From Kribbella sp. CA-293567 (GTDB lineage: Bacteria > Actinomycetota > Actinomycetes > Propionibacteriales > Kribbellaceae), in assembly GCF_027627575.1 (NCBI RefSeq), contig NZ_CP114065.1:2108001-2172000 (forward strand): a DNA stretch of 64,000 nucleotides, given 5' to 3'. Under the pieces are notes generated by a model that saw only the letters and a program-made list of their open reading frames with translations, had not been told where the DNA came from and searched no databases. The position numbers and the translations under genes are program-made. This document shows, piece after piece, positions 16,279-24,636 of the stretch. Position 1 is the first letter of the stretch. Every line of letters starts with the position of its first letter.

Positions 16279-16298
16279 AAAGAACGACCATTCGTTTT
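16279..16298. promoter_or_regulatory. TetR operator copy 2 (inverted)
   Basis: AAAGAACGACCATTCGTTTT is the reverse complement of copy 1 with few mismatches. It ends 19 bp before the start codon of the membrane protein gene, where bound repressor would block transcription. Confidence 0.65.
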
Positions 16299-16317
16299 GA
16301 AGAGGAGCTGACCAGCG

Positions 16318-17328
16318 ATGTCCACCGATCACGCCGCAGTCGAGGATCACCGCCGACCACCGGTACTGGCCGTCGTCGGCTTGCTGACCGCGGTACTGAC
16401 GGTGCTGCTGATTGCCTTCGCCTGGCCGGCCGCGCGCTCGGCGCCTCGTGACGTGCCGCTGGCCATTGCCGGCCCTGCGCAGGCAGTCGCGCAGGTGCAA
16501 GGTGGCTTGGACAAGGCCATGCCGGGGGCGTTCGAAATCACTGCGGTGGCCGACCGGTCGGCAGCGGTCGACGCGATCGAGCACCGCGACGTGTACGGCG
16601 CGATCGTGCTCGGTCAGCAGGCCCCGGAGGTGCTCACCGCGTCGGCGGGCGCTCCTGCCATAGCGCAGATCCTGACCCAGCTCTCAGCTCAACTCGCGGC
16701 CGGGAATCCGCAGGTGAAGGTGACTGACGTCGTACCGCTGCCGGCTGACGATCCGCGAGGTGCGGGCCTCGCCGGCGGGGCGCTGCCGCTGGTTCTCGGT
16801 GGCATCGCCGCCGCCGCGATGCTGACCCAGTTGGTGCGGGGTGGCGGCCGCCGGATGGCCGGGGCGGTCACGTTCGCGATCACCGGTGCGCTCGCGTTGG
16901 CGGCGGTGCTGCAGTTCTGGTTCGGCTCGCTCGAAGGCAGCTACTTCGCCAACGCGGGAGTGATCGCGATGTCGATCGGTGCGATCTCGCTGACCTTGCT
17001 GGGCCTGGAGTGGCTGCTCGGCACGGTCGGTCTCGGCCTCGGCGCCGCGACGATGATGCTGCTCGGCAATCCGCTCTCCGGTCTGACGAGCGCACCGGAG
17101 ATGCTGCCCAGCGGTTGGGGTGCGCTCGGTCAGCTCCTGCCGCCCGGAGCAGCCGGTACCGCGCTCCGCTCGGTCAGTTTCTTCGATGGCGCGGGCTCGG
17201 CCCAAGCCTTCCTCGTGCTCGCCAGCTGGCTCGCGCTCGGGCTGGTGCTCTGCGGGCTGGGCGCGATGCGGGGTCGCGGCCGGAGCGTCGTACGGGCTCG
17301 TGGTGAGGTGTCGGCCGTCACTGCCTGA
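16318..17328 (+). CDS. ABC-2/YhgE-like membrane protein
   Basis: A 336-residue membrane protein with one N-terminal helix (PPVLAVVGLLTAVLTVLLIA), an extracytoplasmic stretch of ~120 residues (DVPLAIAGPAQAVAQVQ onward) and a C-terminal group of five to six helices. This is the topology of YhgE/Pip and ABC-2-type transporter membrane proteins. No ATPase gene is adjacent. ATG at 16318 has GAGGAG about 10 bp upstream. It is divergent from the TetR gene and probably induced when the TetR ligand is present, as expected for a drug or lipid efflux component. The family is assigned from topology and composition, so the exact name is uncertain. Confidence 0.65.
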   Translation: MSTDHAAVEDHRRPPVLAVVGLLTAVLTVLLIAFAWPAARSAPRDVPLAIAGPAQAVAQVQGGLDKAMPGAFEITAVADRSAAVDAIEHRDVYGAIVLGQQAPEVLTASAGAPAIAQILTQLSAQLAAGNPQVKVTDVVPLPADDPRGAGLAGGALPLVLGGIAAAAMLTQLVRGGGRRMAGAVTFAITGALALAAVLQFWFGSLEGSYFANAGVIAMSIGAISLTLLGLEWLLGTVGLGLGAATMMLLGNPLSGLTSAPEMLPSGWGALGQLLPPGAAGTALRSVSFFDGAGSAQAFLVLASWLALGLVLCGLGAMRGRGRSVVRARGEVSAVTA

Positions 17329-17337
17329 CGGATGACG

Positions 17338-17374
17338 GCGCGGTGACCGGATCGTTACGGCCCGGTCACCGCGC
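17338..17374. terminator. Hairpin terminator after the membrane protein gene
   Basis: A perfect 13-bp stem, GCGCGGTGACCGG (17338-17350) with CCGGTCACCGCGC (17362-17374), and an 11-nt loop. It lies 10 bp after the stop codon. Confidence 0.75.
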
Positions 17375-17391
17375 AACCGCGTCTCGTCAAC

Positions 17392-17403
17392 GACAACGTT
17401 GTC
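17392..17403. promoter_or_regulatory. LacI-type operator 1
   Basis: GACAACGTTGTC is a perfect 12-bp palindrome with the central CG typical of LacI-family operators. It lies just upstream of the -35 element of the substrate-binding protein gene. Confidence 0.6.
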
Positions 17404-17412
17404 TGTCAACCA

Positions 17413-17442
17413 TTGACTTCACCGGTCCGGGCCTCCTACCGT
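17413..17442 (+). promoter_or_regulatory. Promoter of the sugar ABC transporter operon
   Basis: TTGACT (17413-17418) is followed after 18 bp by TACCGT (17437-17442). It lies between two LacI-like operator sites, a classical repressible arrangement. Confidence 0.5.
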
Positions 17443-17480
17443 CACGGAAAGCCCAGGGGGTTTGCGGGGTGGTACCGGGA

Positions 17481-17495
17481 TGACAACGATTGCCC
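17481..17495. promoter_or_regulatory. LacI-type operator 2
   Basis: TGACAACGATTGCCC resembles site 1 (core ACAACG-TTG) and lies downstream of the putative start site, 14 bp before the ATG. Confidence 0.45.
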
Positions 17496-17508
17496 GAAGG
17501 TGGACGTG

Positions 17509-18903
17509 ATGGCCATGAAAAACGGTTTGAAGACCGCGGGTGTACTCGCCGTGGGAGCGCTGCTGCTGGGGGTGTCGGCCTGTAGCCAGGGGTCGACCAC
17601 CAAGACGCCGGAGGCCGGCGGCGGCCAGAGCGCCGGCCCGGCGAACATCAAGATCGCCTACCAGCAATGGGGGCCCGGCACGGTGATGAAGACCTTCCTC
17701 ACCGGCGCGAAGGCCGAGTACGAGGCCGCCAACCCGGGCTCGAAGGTCGAGATCCTGCCGATCGTGGCGAGCGAGAACGACTACTACACCAAGCTCCAGT
17801 TGATGATGCGCTCGCCGAACACGGCGCCGGACATCGTCTACGAGGACACCTTCCTGATCAACTCCGACATCACCGCGGGATACCTGAAGCCGCTGGACGA
17901 CTACCTCAAGGACTGGGGCGACTGGAACCAGTTCGAGGACACGGCCAAGGGCGCGGCGAAGGGGCAGGACGGCAAGACGTACGGGATTCCGGACGGCACC
18001 GACACCCGAGCCTTCTGGTACAACAAGGAACTCTTCAAGCAGGCCGGTCTGCCGACCGAATGGCAGCCCAAGACCTGGGACGACGTGCTGACCACCGCGC
18101 GGACGCTCAAGGCGAAGCTGCCCGGCGTGATCCCGCTGAACGTGTACTCCGGCAAGCCGATGGGCGAGGCCTCGGCCATGCAGGGCTTCGAGATGCTGCT
18201 CTACGGCACCAAGGACCCGCTGTACAACTTCGACCAGCAGAAGTGGGTCGTCGGCAGCCAGGGCTTCAAGGACTCGCTGAACTTCATCAAGACCATCTAC
18301 ACCGAAGGCCTGGCCCCGACGCCGAAGCAGGCGCTCGACCCGAACATGGGCAGCAAGGTCGGCACCGAACTGCTGCCGAACAACAAGCTGGCGATCGCGC
18401 TGGACGGTTCGTGGGTCTACAGCAACTGGCTGAAGACCGGCGCGAAGCCGTGGCCGCAGTGGTCCGAGGTACTCGGCCAGGCCGCGATGCCGACCCAGGA
18501 CGGTAGCGGCAAGGGCAAGGTCAGCCTCTCCGGTGGCTGGACCTGGGCGATCCCGGCCAAGTCGAAGTCGCCGGACGCGGCCTGGAAGTTCATCCAGGCG
18601 CTGCAGACGCAGAAGAACGCGACCAAGTACGCCACCGACGGCGCGCAGATCGCGGTCCGCAAGGACGTCGCCTCCGACGCCGGCTACAAGTCGTCGTCGA
18701 GCAGCACCCAGTTCTTCACCGACCTGGTGTCGGTGACGGTCTACCGGCCCGCGCTGCCGGAGTACCCGAAGGTCTCGAACGAGATCATCACCGCGATGGA
18801 AGCCGTGATGACCGGTCAGTCGTCGCCCGAGGAGGCCGCCAAGAACTACGACGAAGCGGTCGAGGGCATCGTCGGCAAGGACAAGACGACCGCCGGTCAG
18901 TAA
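17509..18903 (+). CDS. Extracellular sugar-binding lipoprotein of an ABC importer
   Basis: A 464-residue family 1 extracellular solute-binding protein. The signal peptide ends in a lipobox (LLLGVSAC, Cys25), so the mature protein is a membrane-anchored lipoprotein. Typical blocks are KAEYEAANPGSKVEIL, APDIVYEDTFLINSDI, YGIPDGTDTRAFWYNKELF and SLSGGWTWAIPAKSKSPDAA. It delivers a carbohydrate to the two permeases that follow. ATG at 17509 is chosen because GAAGG lies 8 bp upstream and it gives a clean signal peptide; the open frame extends further upstream into the promoter. Substrate unknown. Confidence 0.93.
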   Translation: MAMKNGLKTAGVLAVGALLLGVSACSQGSTTKTPEAGGGQSAGPANIKIAYQQWGPGTVMKTFLTGAKAEYEAANPGSKVEILPIVASENDYYTKLQLMMRSPNTAPDIVYEDTFLINSDITAGYLKPLDDYLKDWGDWNQFEDTAKGAAKGQDGKTYGIPDGTDTRAFWYNKELFKQAGLPTEWQPKTWDDVLTTARTLKAKLPGVIPLNVYSGKPMGEASAMQGFEMLLYGTKDPLYNFDQQKWVVGSQGFKDSLNFIKTIYTEGLAPTPKQALDPNMGSKVGTELLPNNKLAIALDGSWVYSNWLKTGAKPWPQWSEVLGQAAMPTQDGSGKGKVSLSGGWTWAIPAKSKSPDAAWKFIQALQTQKNATKYATDGAQIAVRKDVASDAGYKSSSSSTQFFTDLVSVTVYRPALPEYPKVSNEIITAMEAVMTGQSSPEEAAKNYDEAVEGIVGKDKTTAGQ

Positions 18904-18930
18904 AGCGGAGCGATCGAAAGGCCTTCTCCT

Positions 18931-19866
18931 GTGACGACAACCGCTCCCGCCGTGCCCGTTCCGACCGGCAGCAAGCCTGCCGGCCGGAGCGGGCCCCCGC
19001 GCGGCGCCAAAGCTGTCAAGATGTTGCCGTTGGCACCGGCCATCGGGCTGATGCTGGTCTTCCTGGCCGGCCCGATCCTGTACTGCGTGTACGCCGCGTT
19101 CACCAACATGGCGCTCACCGGTACCGGCGCGGCGGACGTCCAGTTCATCGGGCTGGACAACTTCCGCAAGGCCTTCGGCAGCAGTGCTTTCACCAACTCC
19201 ATCTGGCTCACCCTGGTCTTCACGCTGATCTCCGCGATCATCGGTCAGAACACCCTGGGACTCGGCCTGGCGTTGCTGATGCGCCGATCCAGCAAGTACG
19301 TCCGCAACTTCGTCGGTACCGCCGTGATCGGCGCGTGGGTGCTGCCGGAGGTGGTCGCGGCGTACCTGCTCAGTGCTTTCTTCAATGAAGAGGGCACGCT
19401 GAACGTGATGCTGCACAAGGTCGGACTGCCCGGCCAGGACTGGTTGTACGCCGCGCCGATCATCGCGGTGTCGCTGGCCAACATCTGGCGCGGTACGGCG
19501 TTCTCGATGCTGGTCTACTCCGCGGCGCTCAGTGAGGTGCCGAAGGAGATCGAGGAGTCGGCCGAGATGGACGGCGCGGCCGGTCTGCGCCGGCTGGTCT
19601 ACGTCACGCTGCCGATGATCAGCCGCGCGATCATGACCAACCTGATGCTGATCACGCTGCAGACGCTGAGCGTGTTCGGCCTGATCTTCGCGATGACGCG
19701 GGGCGGTCCCGGCACCAAGAGCCAGACGCTGCCGCTGTACATGTACGAGCAGGCGTTCAGCTTCTCCCAGATCGGCTACGGCACCGCGATCGCGCTGGTG
19801 ATGCTCGCGATCGGCGCGGTCTTCTCGCTGATCTACCTACGTGGACTGAACTCGGAGGCCGCATGA
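18931..19866 (+). CDS. Sugar ABC transporter permease (MalF type)
   Basis: A 311-residue binding-protein-dependent permease with six predicted helices. The EAA-type loop that contacts the ATPase is EVPKEIEESAEMDGAAGLRRLVYVTLPMI near residues 205-233. GTG at 18931 follows the binding-protein gene by 27 bp, and its end overlaps the next permease by 4 bp. It forms the translocation channel with that permease. No ATPase gene is present; carbohydrate importers of this family in actinobacteria commonly share one multi-sugar ATPase (MsiK) encoded elsewhere. Confidence 0.94.
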   Translation: MTTTAPAVPVPTGSKPAGRSGPPRGAKAVKMLPLAPAIGLMLVFLAGPILYCVYAAFTNMALTGTGAADVQFIGLDNFRKAFGSSAFTNSIWLTLVFTLISAIIGQNTLGLGLALLMRRSSKYVRNFVGTAVIGAWVLPEVVAAYLLSAFFNEEGTLNVMLHKVGLPGQDWLYAAPIIAVSLANIWRGTAFSMLVYSAALSEVPKEIEESAEMDGAAGLRRLVYVTLPMISRAIMTNLMLITLQTLSVFGLIFAMTRGGPGTKSQTLPLYMYEQAFSFSQIGYGTAIALVMLAIGAVFSLIYLRGLNSEAA

Positions 19867-20690
19867 TCGCCCGCGACCGCGTCAGCAAGCTGACCGCGAA
19901 CCTCGTCCTGCTGGCCCTCGGCATCCTGTTCGTGCTGCCGTTGCTCTGGGTGCTGTTCGCCTCGGTGAACCGGACGGCGGGGTTGCGGGTCGAGCTGCCG
20001 ACCAGCCCGACGTTCGCCAACTTCAAGGCGGTGCTGAACACCGACACGACGTACCGGCCGGTGCTGAACGGGATCGTGCTGTGCGGCGGGTCGGCGCTGC
20101 TGACGATGGTCTGCGCGGTGCTCGCGGCTTATCCCTTGTCACGATTCAAGACGAAGTTCAACCGGCCGTTCCTGCTCACCGTGCTGTTCTGCACCGGGCT
20201 GCCGATCACCGCGGTGATGGTGCCGGTCTACGGGTTGTTCGTGCAGCTCAACCTGGTCGACACCCTGGGCGGCACGATCATGTTCATGGCGACCTCGTCG
20301 CTGCCGTTCGCGATCTGGCTGACCAAGACCTTCATGGACGGCGTCCCGATCTCGCTGGAGGAAGCGGCCTGGGTCGACGGCGCCAGCAACATGCAGGCGC
20401 TGCGCCGGATCGTCCTGCCGTTGATGTGGCCGGGCATCGCGGTGGTGCTGATCTTCACCTTCATCGGCATGTGGGGAAACTTCTTCGTCCCCTTCATGCT
20501 GCTGCTGTCACCTGAGCGGCTGCCCGCGTCGGTCAGCATCTTCACCTTCTTCGGCCAGTACGGCGAACCGAACTACGGCCAGCTGGCGGCGTACTCGCTG
20601 ATCTACACGATGCCGGTGCTGCTGCTCTACCTGCTGCTGAGCCGCAAGCTCGGCGGCGCCTTCGCCCTGGGCGGCGCGATCAAGGGTTAG
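19863..20690 (+). CDS. Sugar ABC transporter permease (MalG type)
   Basis: A 275-residue second permease with six helices. The EAA loop is PISLEEAAWVDGASNMQALRRIVLPLM and the start is the usual MalG-type short cytoplasmic leader before ANLVLLALGILFVLPLLWVL. ATG at 19863 overlaps the first permease stop by 4 bp (ATGA). The stop is one base from the stop of the convergent SGNH hydrolase gene, and no separate terminator is seen in that junction. Confidence 0.94.
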   Translation: MIARDRVSKLTANLVLLALGILFVLPLLWVLFASVNRTAGLRVELPTSPTFANFKAVLNTDTTYRPVLNGIVLCGGSALLTMVCAVLAAYPLSRFKTKFNRPFLLTVLFCTGLPITAVMVPVYGLFVQLNLVDTLGGTIMFMATSSLPFAIWLTKTFMDGVPISLEEAAWVDGASNMQALRRIVLPLMWPGIAVVLIFTFIGMWGNFFVPFMLLLSPERLPASVSIFTFFGQYGEPNYGQLAAYSLIYTMPVLLLYLLLSRKLGGAFALGGAIKG

Positions 20691-20691
20691 T

Positions 20692-21327
20692 TCACGACGT
20701 AGTTCCGGCGATCGACTCGCAGATCTCCCACGCTGAGCGGCGGAGGAGGTCTGCGGTGTCGTTGTCGAGACCTTTGATCGGGACGGCGAGGTCGGTGGGG
20801 TCTTCGTGCAGGAGGGTGATCAGGAAGACGCAGGCGGCCAGGTAGCTGCCGGTCAGCGCCGGGTGGGAGTTGTCGGGGGCGTGCAGGGGCAGCGTGGGGT
20901 GGATGGTCTGGAAGTGCTGCCAGATCAGGCCGGCCGGGACGAGGGTGACGCCGAGTTCGGCGGCGATGGCGGCGTACGCCGTGGTGAGCGGTTCCTGGGG
21001 CTGGTTCTTGCGGGACCAGGTCAGGTAGAGCGCTGTCGCGGCGCCGGACTCCGTGATCGCGGTGTGGAGGTCACGGACGTTCTCGTGGAAGCGGGCCGGG
21101 TTCTTGGCGGGGAGGGTGCTCTGCTCCTGCAGTACGACGGTGTCGTAGTTGCCGCCGGCAAGCTCGGTGAGGACTTTGCCGGCGTTCAGGTGCTGTCGCA
21201 GAGACGCGCCGCCGGCGGAGATCAGGCGATGCTCGACGGTCACGCCGCGGGCGGCGGCCAGGGTGGCGAGCAGGCCGGGCAGGTTGTTGCGCGACGTGAA
21301 GCTGTTGCCGACGAACAGGAGCCGCAT
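20692..21327 (-). CDS. SGNH/GDSL-type hydrolase-like protein
   Basis: A 211-residue cytoplasmic protein with SGNH hydrolase landmarks. Block I is LFVGNSFTSRNNLPGLLA (Ser nucleophile in GNSFT), a Gly block is in SAGGASLRQHL, the strand VVLQEQST follows, and the C-terminal DNSHPALTGSYLAA carries the Asp-x-x-His pair. Such enzymes cleave esters of small molecules or carbohydrates. No signal peptide is seen. It lies between a sugar importer and a peptidase pair and is divergent from the latter with only 29 bp between start codons. Confidence 0.72.
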   Translation of the reverse strand: MRLLFVGNSFTSRNNLPGLLATLAAARGVTVEHRLISAGGASLRQHLNAGKVLTELAGGNYDTVVLQEQSTLPAKNPARFHENVRDLHTAITESGAATALYLTWSRKNQPQEPLTTAYAAIAAELGVTLVPAGLIWQHFQTIHPTLPLHAPDNSHPALTGSYLAACVFLITLLHEDPTDLAVPIKGLDNDTADLLRRSAWEICESIAGTTS

Positions 21328-21344
21328 CCCTACAGGATGGCACG

Positions 21345-21350
21345 TAGGGT
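21345..21350 (+). promoter_or_regulatory. -10 element, leaderless start of the M16 operon
   Basis: TAGGGT ends 6 bp before the ATG at 21357, so transcription probably begins at or within a base of the start codon. No Shine-Dalgarno sequence is present. Confidence 0.5.
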
Positions 21351-21356
21351 GGTCGC

Positions 21357-22730
21357 ATGCCGCTGAACTATCCGCTTGCTGAGCAGACGTTGGACAACGG
21401 TCTGCGGGTCATCGTCAGTTCCGACCGGAACGTGCCGATCGTGTCGGTGAACCTCTGGTACGACGTGGGGTCGCGGCACGAGCCGCCGGGCCTGACCGGG
21501 TTCGCGCACCTGTTCGAGCACCTGATGTTCCAGGGGTCGCGCAACGTCGAGTCCGGCCAGCACTTCTCGCTGCTGGAGGCGGTCGGCGCGAGCCTGAACG
21601 CGAGCACCTTCTTCGACCGGACCAACTACTTCGAGTCGCTGCCCAGCGGTGGCCTGGAGCTGGCGCTGTGGCTCGAGGCGGACCGGATGGGCTACCTGCT
21701 CGACGCGGTCAACCTGGAGAACCTCGACAACCAGCGCGACGTGGTCAAGGAGGAGAAGCGGCAGAGCTACGACAACCGGCCGTACGGCGACTCCTACGAG
21801 CGGCTGGTCCGGCTGGTGTTCCCCGAGGGCCACCCGTACGCGCACATGACGATCGGCTCGATGGCCGACCTGGACGCGGCCGCGGTCGAGGACGTGCACG
21901 CCTTCTTCCGCAAGTACTACGGCCCGAACAACGCCGTCCTGACGATCGTCGGTGACGTCGCCGAGGAGGACGCCTTCGACGCCGCCAAGCGGTACTTCGG
22001 GCACCTGCCGGCGATCCCGACGCCGCCGCCGGCGCCGGACGGCACGCTCGGCCCGCTGGAGGGAGTGTTCCGCGACGACGTCGTCGCCGACGTCCCGTCG
22101 GACCTGATCACGATGATGTTCCGGCTGCCCGTCGACGGTACGCCGGAGCTGGACGCCGCGGCGCTCGCGCTCGACGTCCTGGCCGGTGGGCAGAGCGGCC
22201 GGCTCAACCGCCGGCTGGTCCGCGACGAGCAGATCGCGCAGTCGGTCTCGGGCGGCGCGCTGCCGCTGATCGGCGGGGTCTCGTTCGGCACGCTGACCGG
22301 GATCGCCTCGGACGGGGTCGACCTGCAGCAGGTCGAGGACGCGCTCGCCGAAGAGGTCGAGAAGCTCGCCGCCGAGGGCGTCACGGCCGACGAGCTGGCG
22401 ACCGTGCAGGCACAGGCCGAGCGGGACTGGCTCGAGCAACTGGCCACCTGCGGTGGCCGCGCGGACGAGATCTCGCACCACGCGCTGCTGTTCGGCGACC
22501 CGAACAGGATCAACACCAGGATCGACGAGATCCGCGCGGTGACGGCCGAGGAAGTGCAGGCAGTGGCCGTGAAGTGGATCCGGGCCGAGGCCCGGGTGCA
22601 GGTCACGTACCGGCGGCGGACAGAGGAGCCGGCCGACGAGGCCGGAGCGGGAGCAGACGCAGGAACCGACGCGAGCACCACCGCAGGGGCCGGCGCTGAC
22701 GCGAGCAACGCAGCAGGGGAGCAGGAATGA
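21357..22730 (+). CDS. M16-family zinc peptidase (catalytic subunit)
   Basis: A 457-residue insulinase-like peptidase. The inverted zinc motif is GFAHLFEHLMFQGS (HxxEH near residues 54-58), with the distal Glu expected in the helix ending RQSYDNRPYG. The fold continues through HPYAHMTIGSM and GDVAEEDAFDAAKRYFG. The last ~30 residues are an Ala/Gly/Asp low-complexity tail (AGADAGTDASTTAGAGADAS). M16B enzymes of this size work as heterodimers with a second, metal-free M16 protein, which is exactly the next gene (4-bp overlap). Cytoplasmic, since no signal peptide is seen. Confidence 0.92.
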   Translation: MPLNYPLAEQTLDNGLRVIVSSDRNVPIVSVNLWYDVGSRHEPPGLTGFAHLFEHLMFQGSRNVESGQHFSLLEAVGASLNASTFFDRTNYFESLPSGGLELALWLEADRMGYLLDAVNLENLDNQRDVVKEEKRQSYDNRPYGDSYERLVRLVFPEGHPYAHMTIGSMADLDAAAVEDVHAFFRKYYGPNNAVLTIVGDVAEEDAFDAAKRYFGHLPAIPTPPPAPDGTLGPLEGVFRDDVVADVPSDLITMMFRLPVDGTPELDAAALALDVLAGGQSGRLNRRLVRDEQIAQSVSGGALPLIGGVSFGTLTGIASDGVDLQQVEDALAEEVEKLAAEGVTADELATVQAQAERDWLEQLATCGGRADEISHHALLFGDPNRINTRIDEIRAVTAEEVQAVAVKWIRAEARVQVTYRRRTEEPADEAGAGADAGTDASTTAGAGADASNAAGEQE

Positions 22731-24079
22731 GCAGCCAGGCCTTGACCACACCGCCCGCCGTCGCGCCGCCGCGGCCGTGGCGGTTCCCGGTCGCGACCAC
22801 GACGACCACCCGAACCGGTACGCCGGTGCACGTGTTCGACCGTCCCGGCCAGTACGTCGCCACCGTGCGCGTCACCGTCGCGATGCCGCTGGCCGTCGAG
22901 CCGCGTGAGCTGGAAGGCGTCGCGACGATCATGTCGCGCACCCTCGACGAGGGCACCCAGCTCAAGTCGGCCAACGAGTTCGCCGCGGCGCTCGAGCGGC
23001 ACGGCGCGGCGTACGGGGTGGATGTCAGCTCCGACGCGCTGCACGTGGAGATCTCGGTCCCGACCTCGCAGCTGGCACCGGCGGTCAAGCTGCTCGCCGA
23101 GGCGGTCACCCGGCCTGCCTTCAACCCGGCGGACGTCGGCCGGCACGTGACGATCCGCCTCGGCGAGATCAACCAGGAGCGTGCCAACGCGGGTTACCGC
23201 GCTCGCGAGGCCTTCGCGGCGAACCTGTTCGACCCGTCGTCGCGCCGGTCCCGCCCGACTGCCGGTACGCCGGACACGATCCGGCCGCTGACCAACGTCC
23301 AGGTGGCCGAGTTCTACCACGCCAACATCGGCCCGGCGCGAGCCCAGATCCTGTTCGCGGGCGACGCCACCGGTGTCGACGTGGCCGGGGTGATCGACGA
23401 GGCGTTCGGTGACTGGACCTCGGACGCCGGCGCCGCGGTCGAGACCCCCGAGCCGCTCTACGTCGCCGGGGACAAGCTGGTGCTGGTCGACCGGCCCGGT
23501 TCGGTCCAGAGCCAGTTGCTGATCGGCTGCTCCGGGCCGGACCGCCGCGAGGACATCTGGGGTGCGGCCGCGGTCGCCAACCACGTCGTCGGTGGCACCA
23601 TCACCTCCCGCGTCGACACCGTGCTGCGTGAGGAGAAGGGCTACACCTACGGCACCCGCACCAGCTTCACCGCGCCGCGCAAGGGCGGCACCTTCAGCCT
23701 GGGCGGCGCGGTCCGCACCGAGGTGACCGGCGCCGCGATCGCCGACGCGCTGAAGATCCTCCGGGACGCTCGCGACGGGCTGACCGCGCGGGAGGTGCAG
23801 GAGGCGCAAGACAGCCTGATCCGGACGGCGCCGCTGCGCTACGAGCAGGCCGACTCCATCGCTCAGCAGGTCGGCAGCAACATCGCCGTCGGCGTACCGC
23901 TGGATTTCGCCGACACCTATCTGGCCCAGATCGCCGCGACCACCGCCGAGTCGGCGACCGAGGCCTACCGCCGGTACGTCGGAACCAACGGGCTGCTGGC
24001 CGTCGTCGTAGGGGAAGCGAAGGACGTTCGCTCCCAGCTCGCCGAGCTCGGGATCGGCGACGTCACCGAACTGAGCTGA
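22727..24079 (+). CDS. M16-family peptidase, non-catalytic partner
   Basis: A 450-residue M16-fold protein without the HxxEH zinc motif: the corresponding position reads ELEGVATIMSRTLDEGT. The fold is otherwise conserved (ERHGAAYGVDVSSDALHVEI, and RKGGTFSLGGAVRTEVTGA in the C-terminal half). By analogy with heterodimeric M16B peptidases it supplies the substrate-binding half of the chamber to the catalytic subunit encoded just upstream, with which it overlaps by 4 bp (ATGA). Loss of the zinc site is therefore expected rather than a sign of decay. Confidence 0.88.
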   Translation: MSSQALTTPPAVAPPRPWRFPVATTTTTRTGTPVHVFDRPGQYVATVRVTVAMPLAVEPRELEGVATIMSRTLDEGTQLKSANEFAAALERHGAAYGVDVSSDALHVEISVPTSQLAPAVKLLAEAVTRPAFNPADVGRHVTIRLGEINQERANAGYRAREAFAANLFDPSSRRSRPTAGTPDTIRPLTNVQVAEFYHANIGPARAQILFAGDATGVDVAGVIDEAFGDWTSDAGAAVETPEPLYVAGDKLVLVDRPGSVQSQLLIGCSGPDRREDIWGAAAVANHVVGGTITSRVDTVLREEKGYTYGTRTSFTAPRKGGTFSLGGAVRTEVTGAAIADALKILRDARDGLTAREVQEAQDSLIRTAPLRYEQADSIAQQVGSNIAVGVPLDFADTYLAQIAATTAESATEAYRRYVGTNGLLAVVVGEAKDVRSQLAELGIGDVTELS

Positions 24080-24090
24080 AAGTTCCCTAG

Positions 24091-24125
24091 GCTCAGGGAC
24101 GGAGACGACACCTTCGTCCCTGAGC
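24091..24125 (+). terminator. Hairpin between the M16 pair and the DUF4190 gene
   Basis: An 11-bp perfect stem GCTCAGGGACG (24091-24101) with CGTCCCTGAGC (24115-24125). It can terminate the M16 transcript. A TAGGCT hexamer at 24088-24093 overlaps it, so it may instead lie in the 5' UTR of the next gene. Confidence 0.55.
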
Positions 24126-24140
24126 AGAGGAGCAGCACGC

Positions 24141-24506
24141 ATGTCGTTCGACGGGCGACCCCAGGACCGGCCGCAGGGGCCGGCGCCGACGCAGTACGAG
24201 CTGCAGCCCGGCTACGTGTACCCGCAACCGGCGTACGGCGTGCGGCGGGACAACAGCAACGCCACTCTCGCGATGGTGCTCGGCTTGCTCGGCCTCGGCA
24301 CCATGTTCATCGTGCTGTCGCCGATCGCTTGGTGGAAGGGCAACCAGGCGCTCGCCGAGATCGACGCGATGCCCGGCGTCTACAGCAATCGGGGGATGGC
24401 CGTGGCCGGTCAGATCACCGGCATCATCGGGACCGTCCTGCTCGGGCTGGGAGTGCTCTTCGTAGCCGGTCTGCTGCTCTTCGCGATCGTTGCCACCAGT
24501 AACTGA
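24141..24506 (+). CDS. Small DUF4190-type membrane protein
   Basis: A 121-residue protein: a Pro/Gln/Tyr-rich cytoplasmic N-terminus (QPGYVYPQPAYGVRR) and then two membrane helices around LAMVLGLLGLGTMFIVLSPIAWW and AVAGQITGIIGTVLLGLGVL, linked by the KGNQALAEID block typical of DUF4190 proteins. AGAGGAG is at a good distance before ATG 24141. Function unknown. A similar module is fused to a septum-formation domain in the gene at 26414. Confidence 0.75.
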   Translation: MSFDGRPQDRPQGPAPTQYELQPGYVYPQPAYGVRRDNSNATLAMVLGLLGLGTMFIVLSPIAWWKGNQALAEIDAMPGVYSNRGMAVAGQITGIIGTVLLGLGVLFVAGLLLFAIVATSN

Positions 24507-24636
24507 CCGGAACGATCCGGTCAGTCGTTTGCTTACTGGTTCCGGCCACGTCGATCTCTGCCCGAACACTGGTGGTCCAGCCCACGCACGCCTAGCGTGT
24601 GCCGGGTCAGACTCACTTCAGGGAGGGGATCCACTC

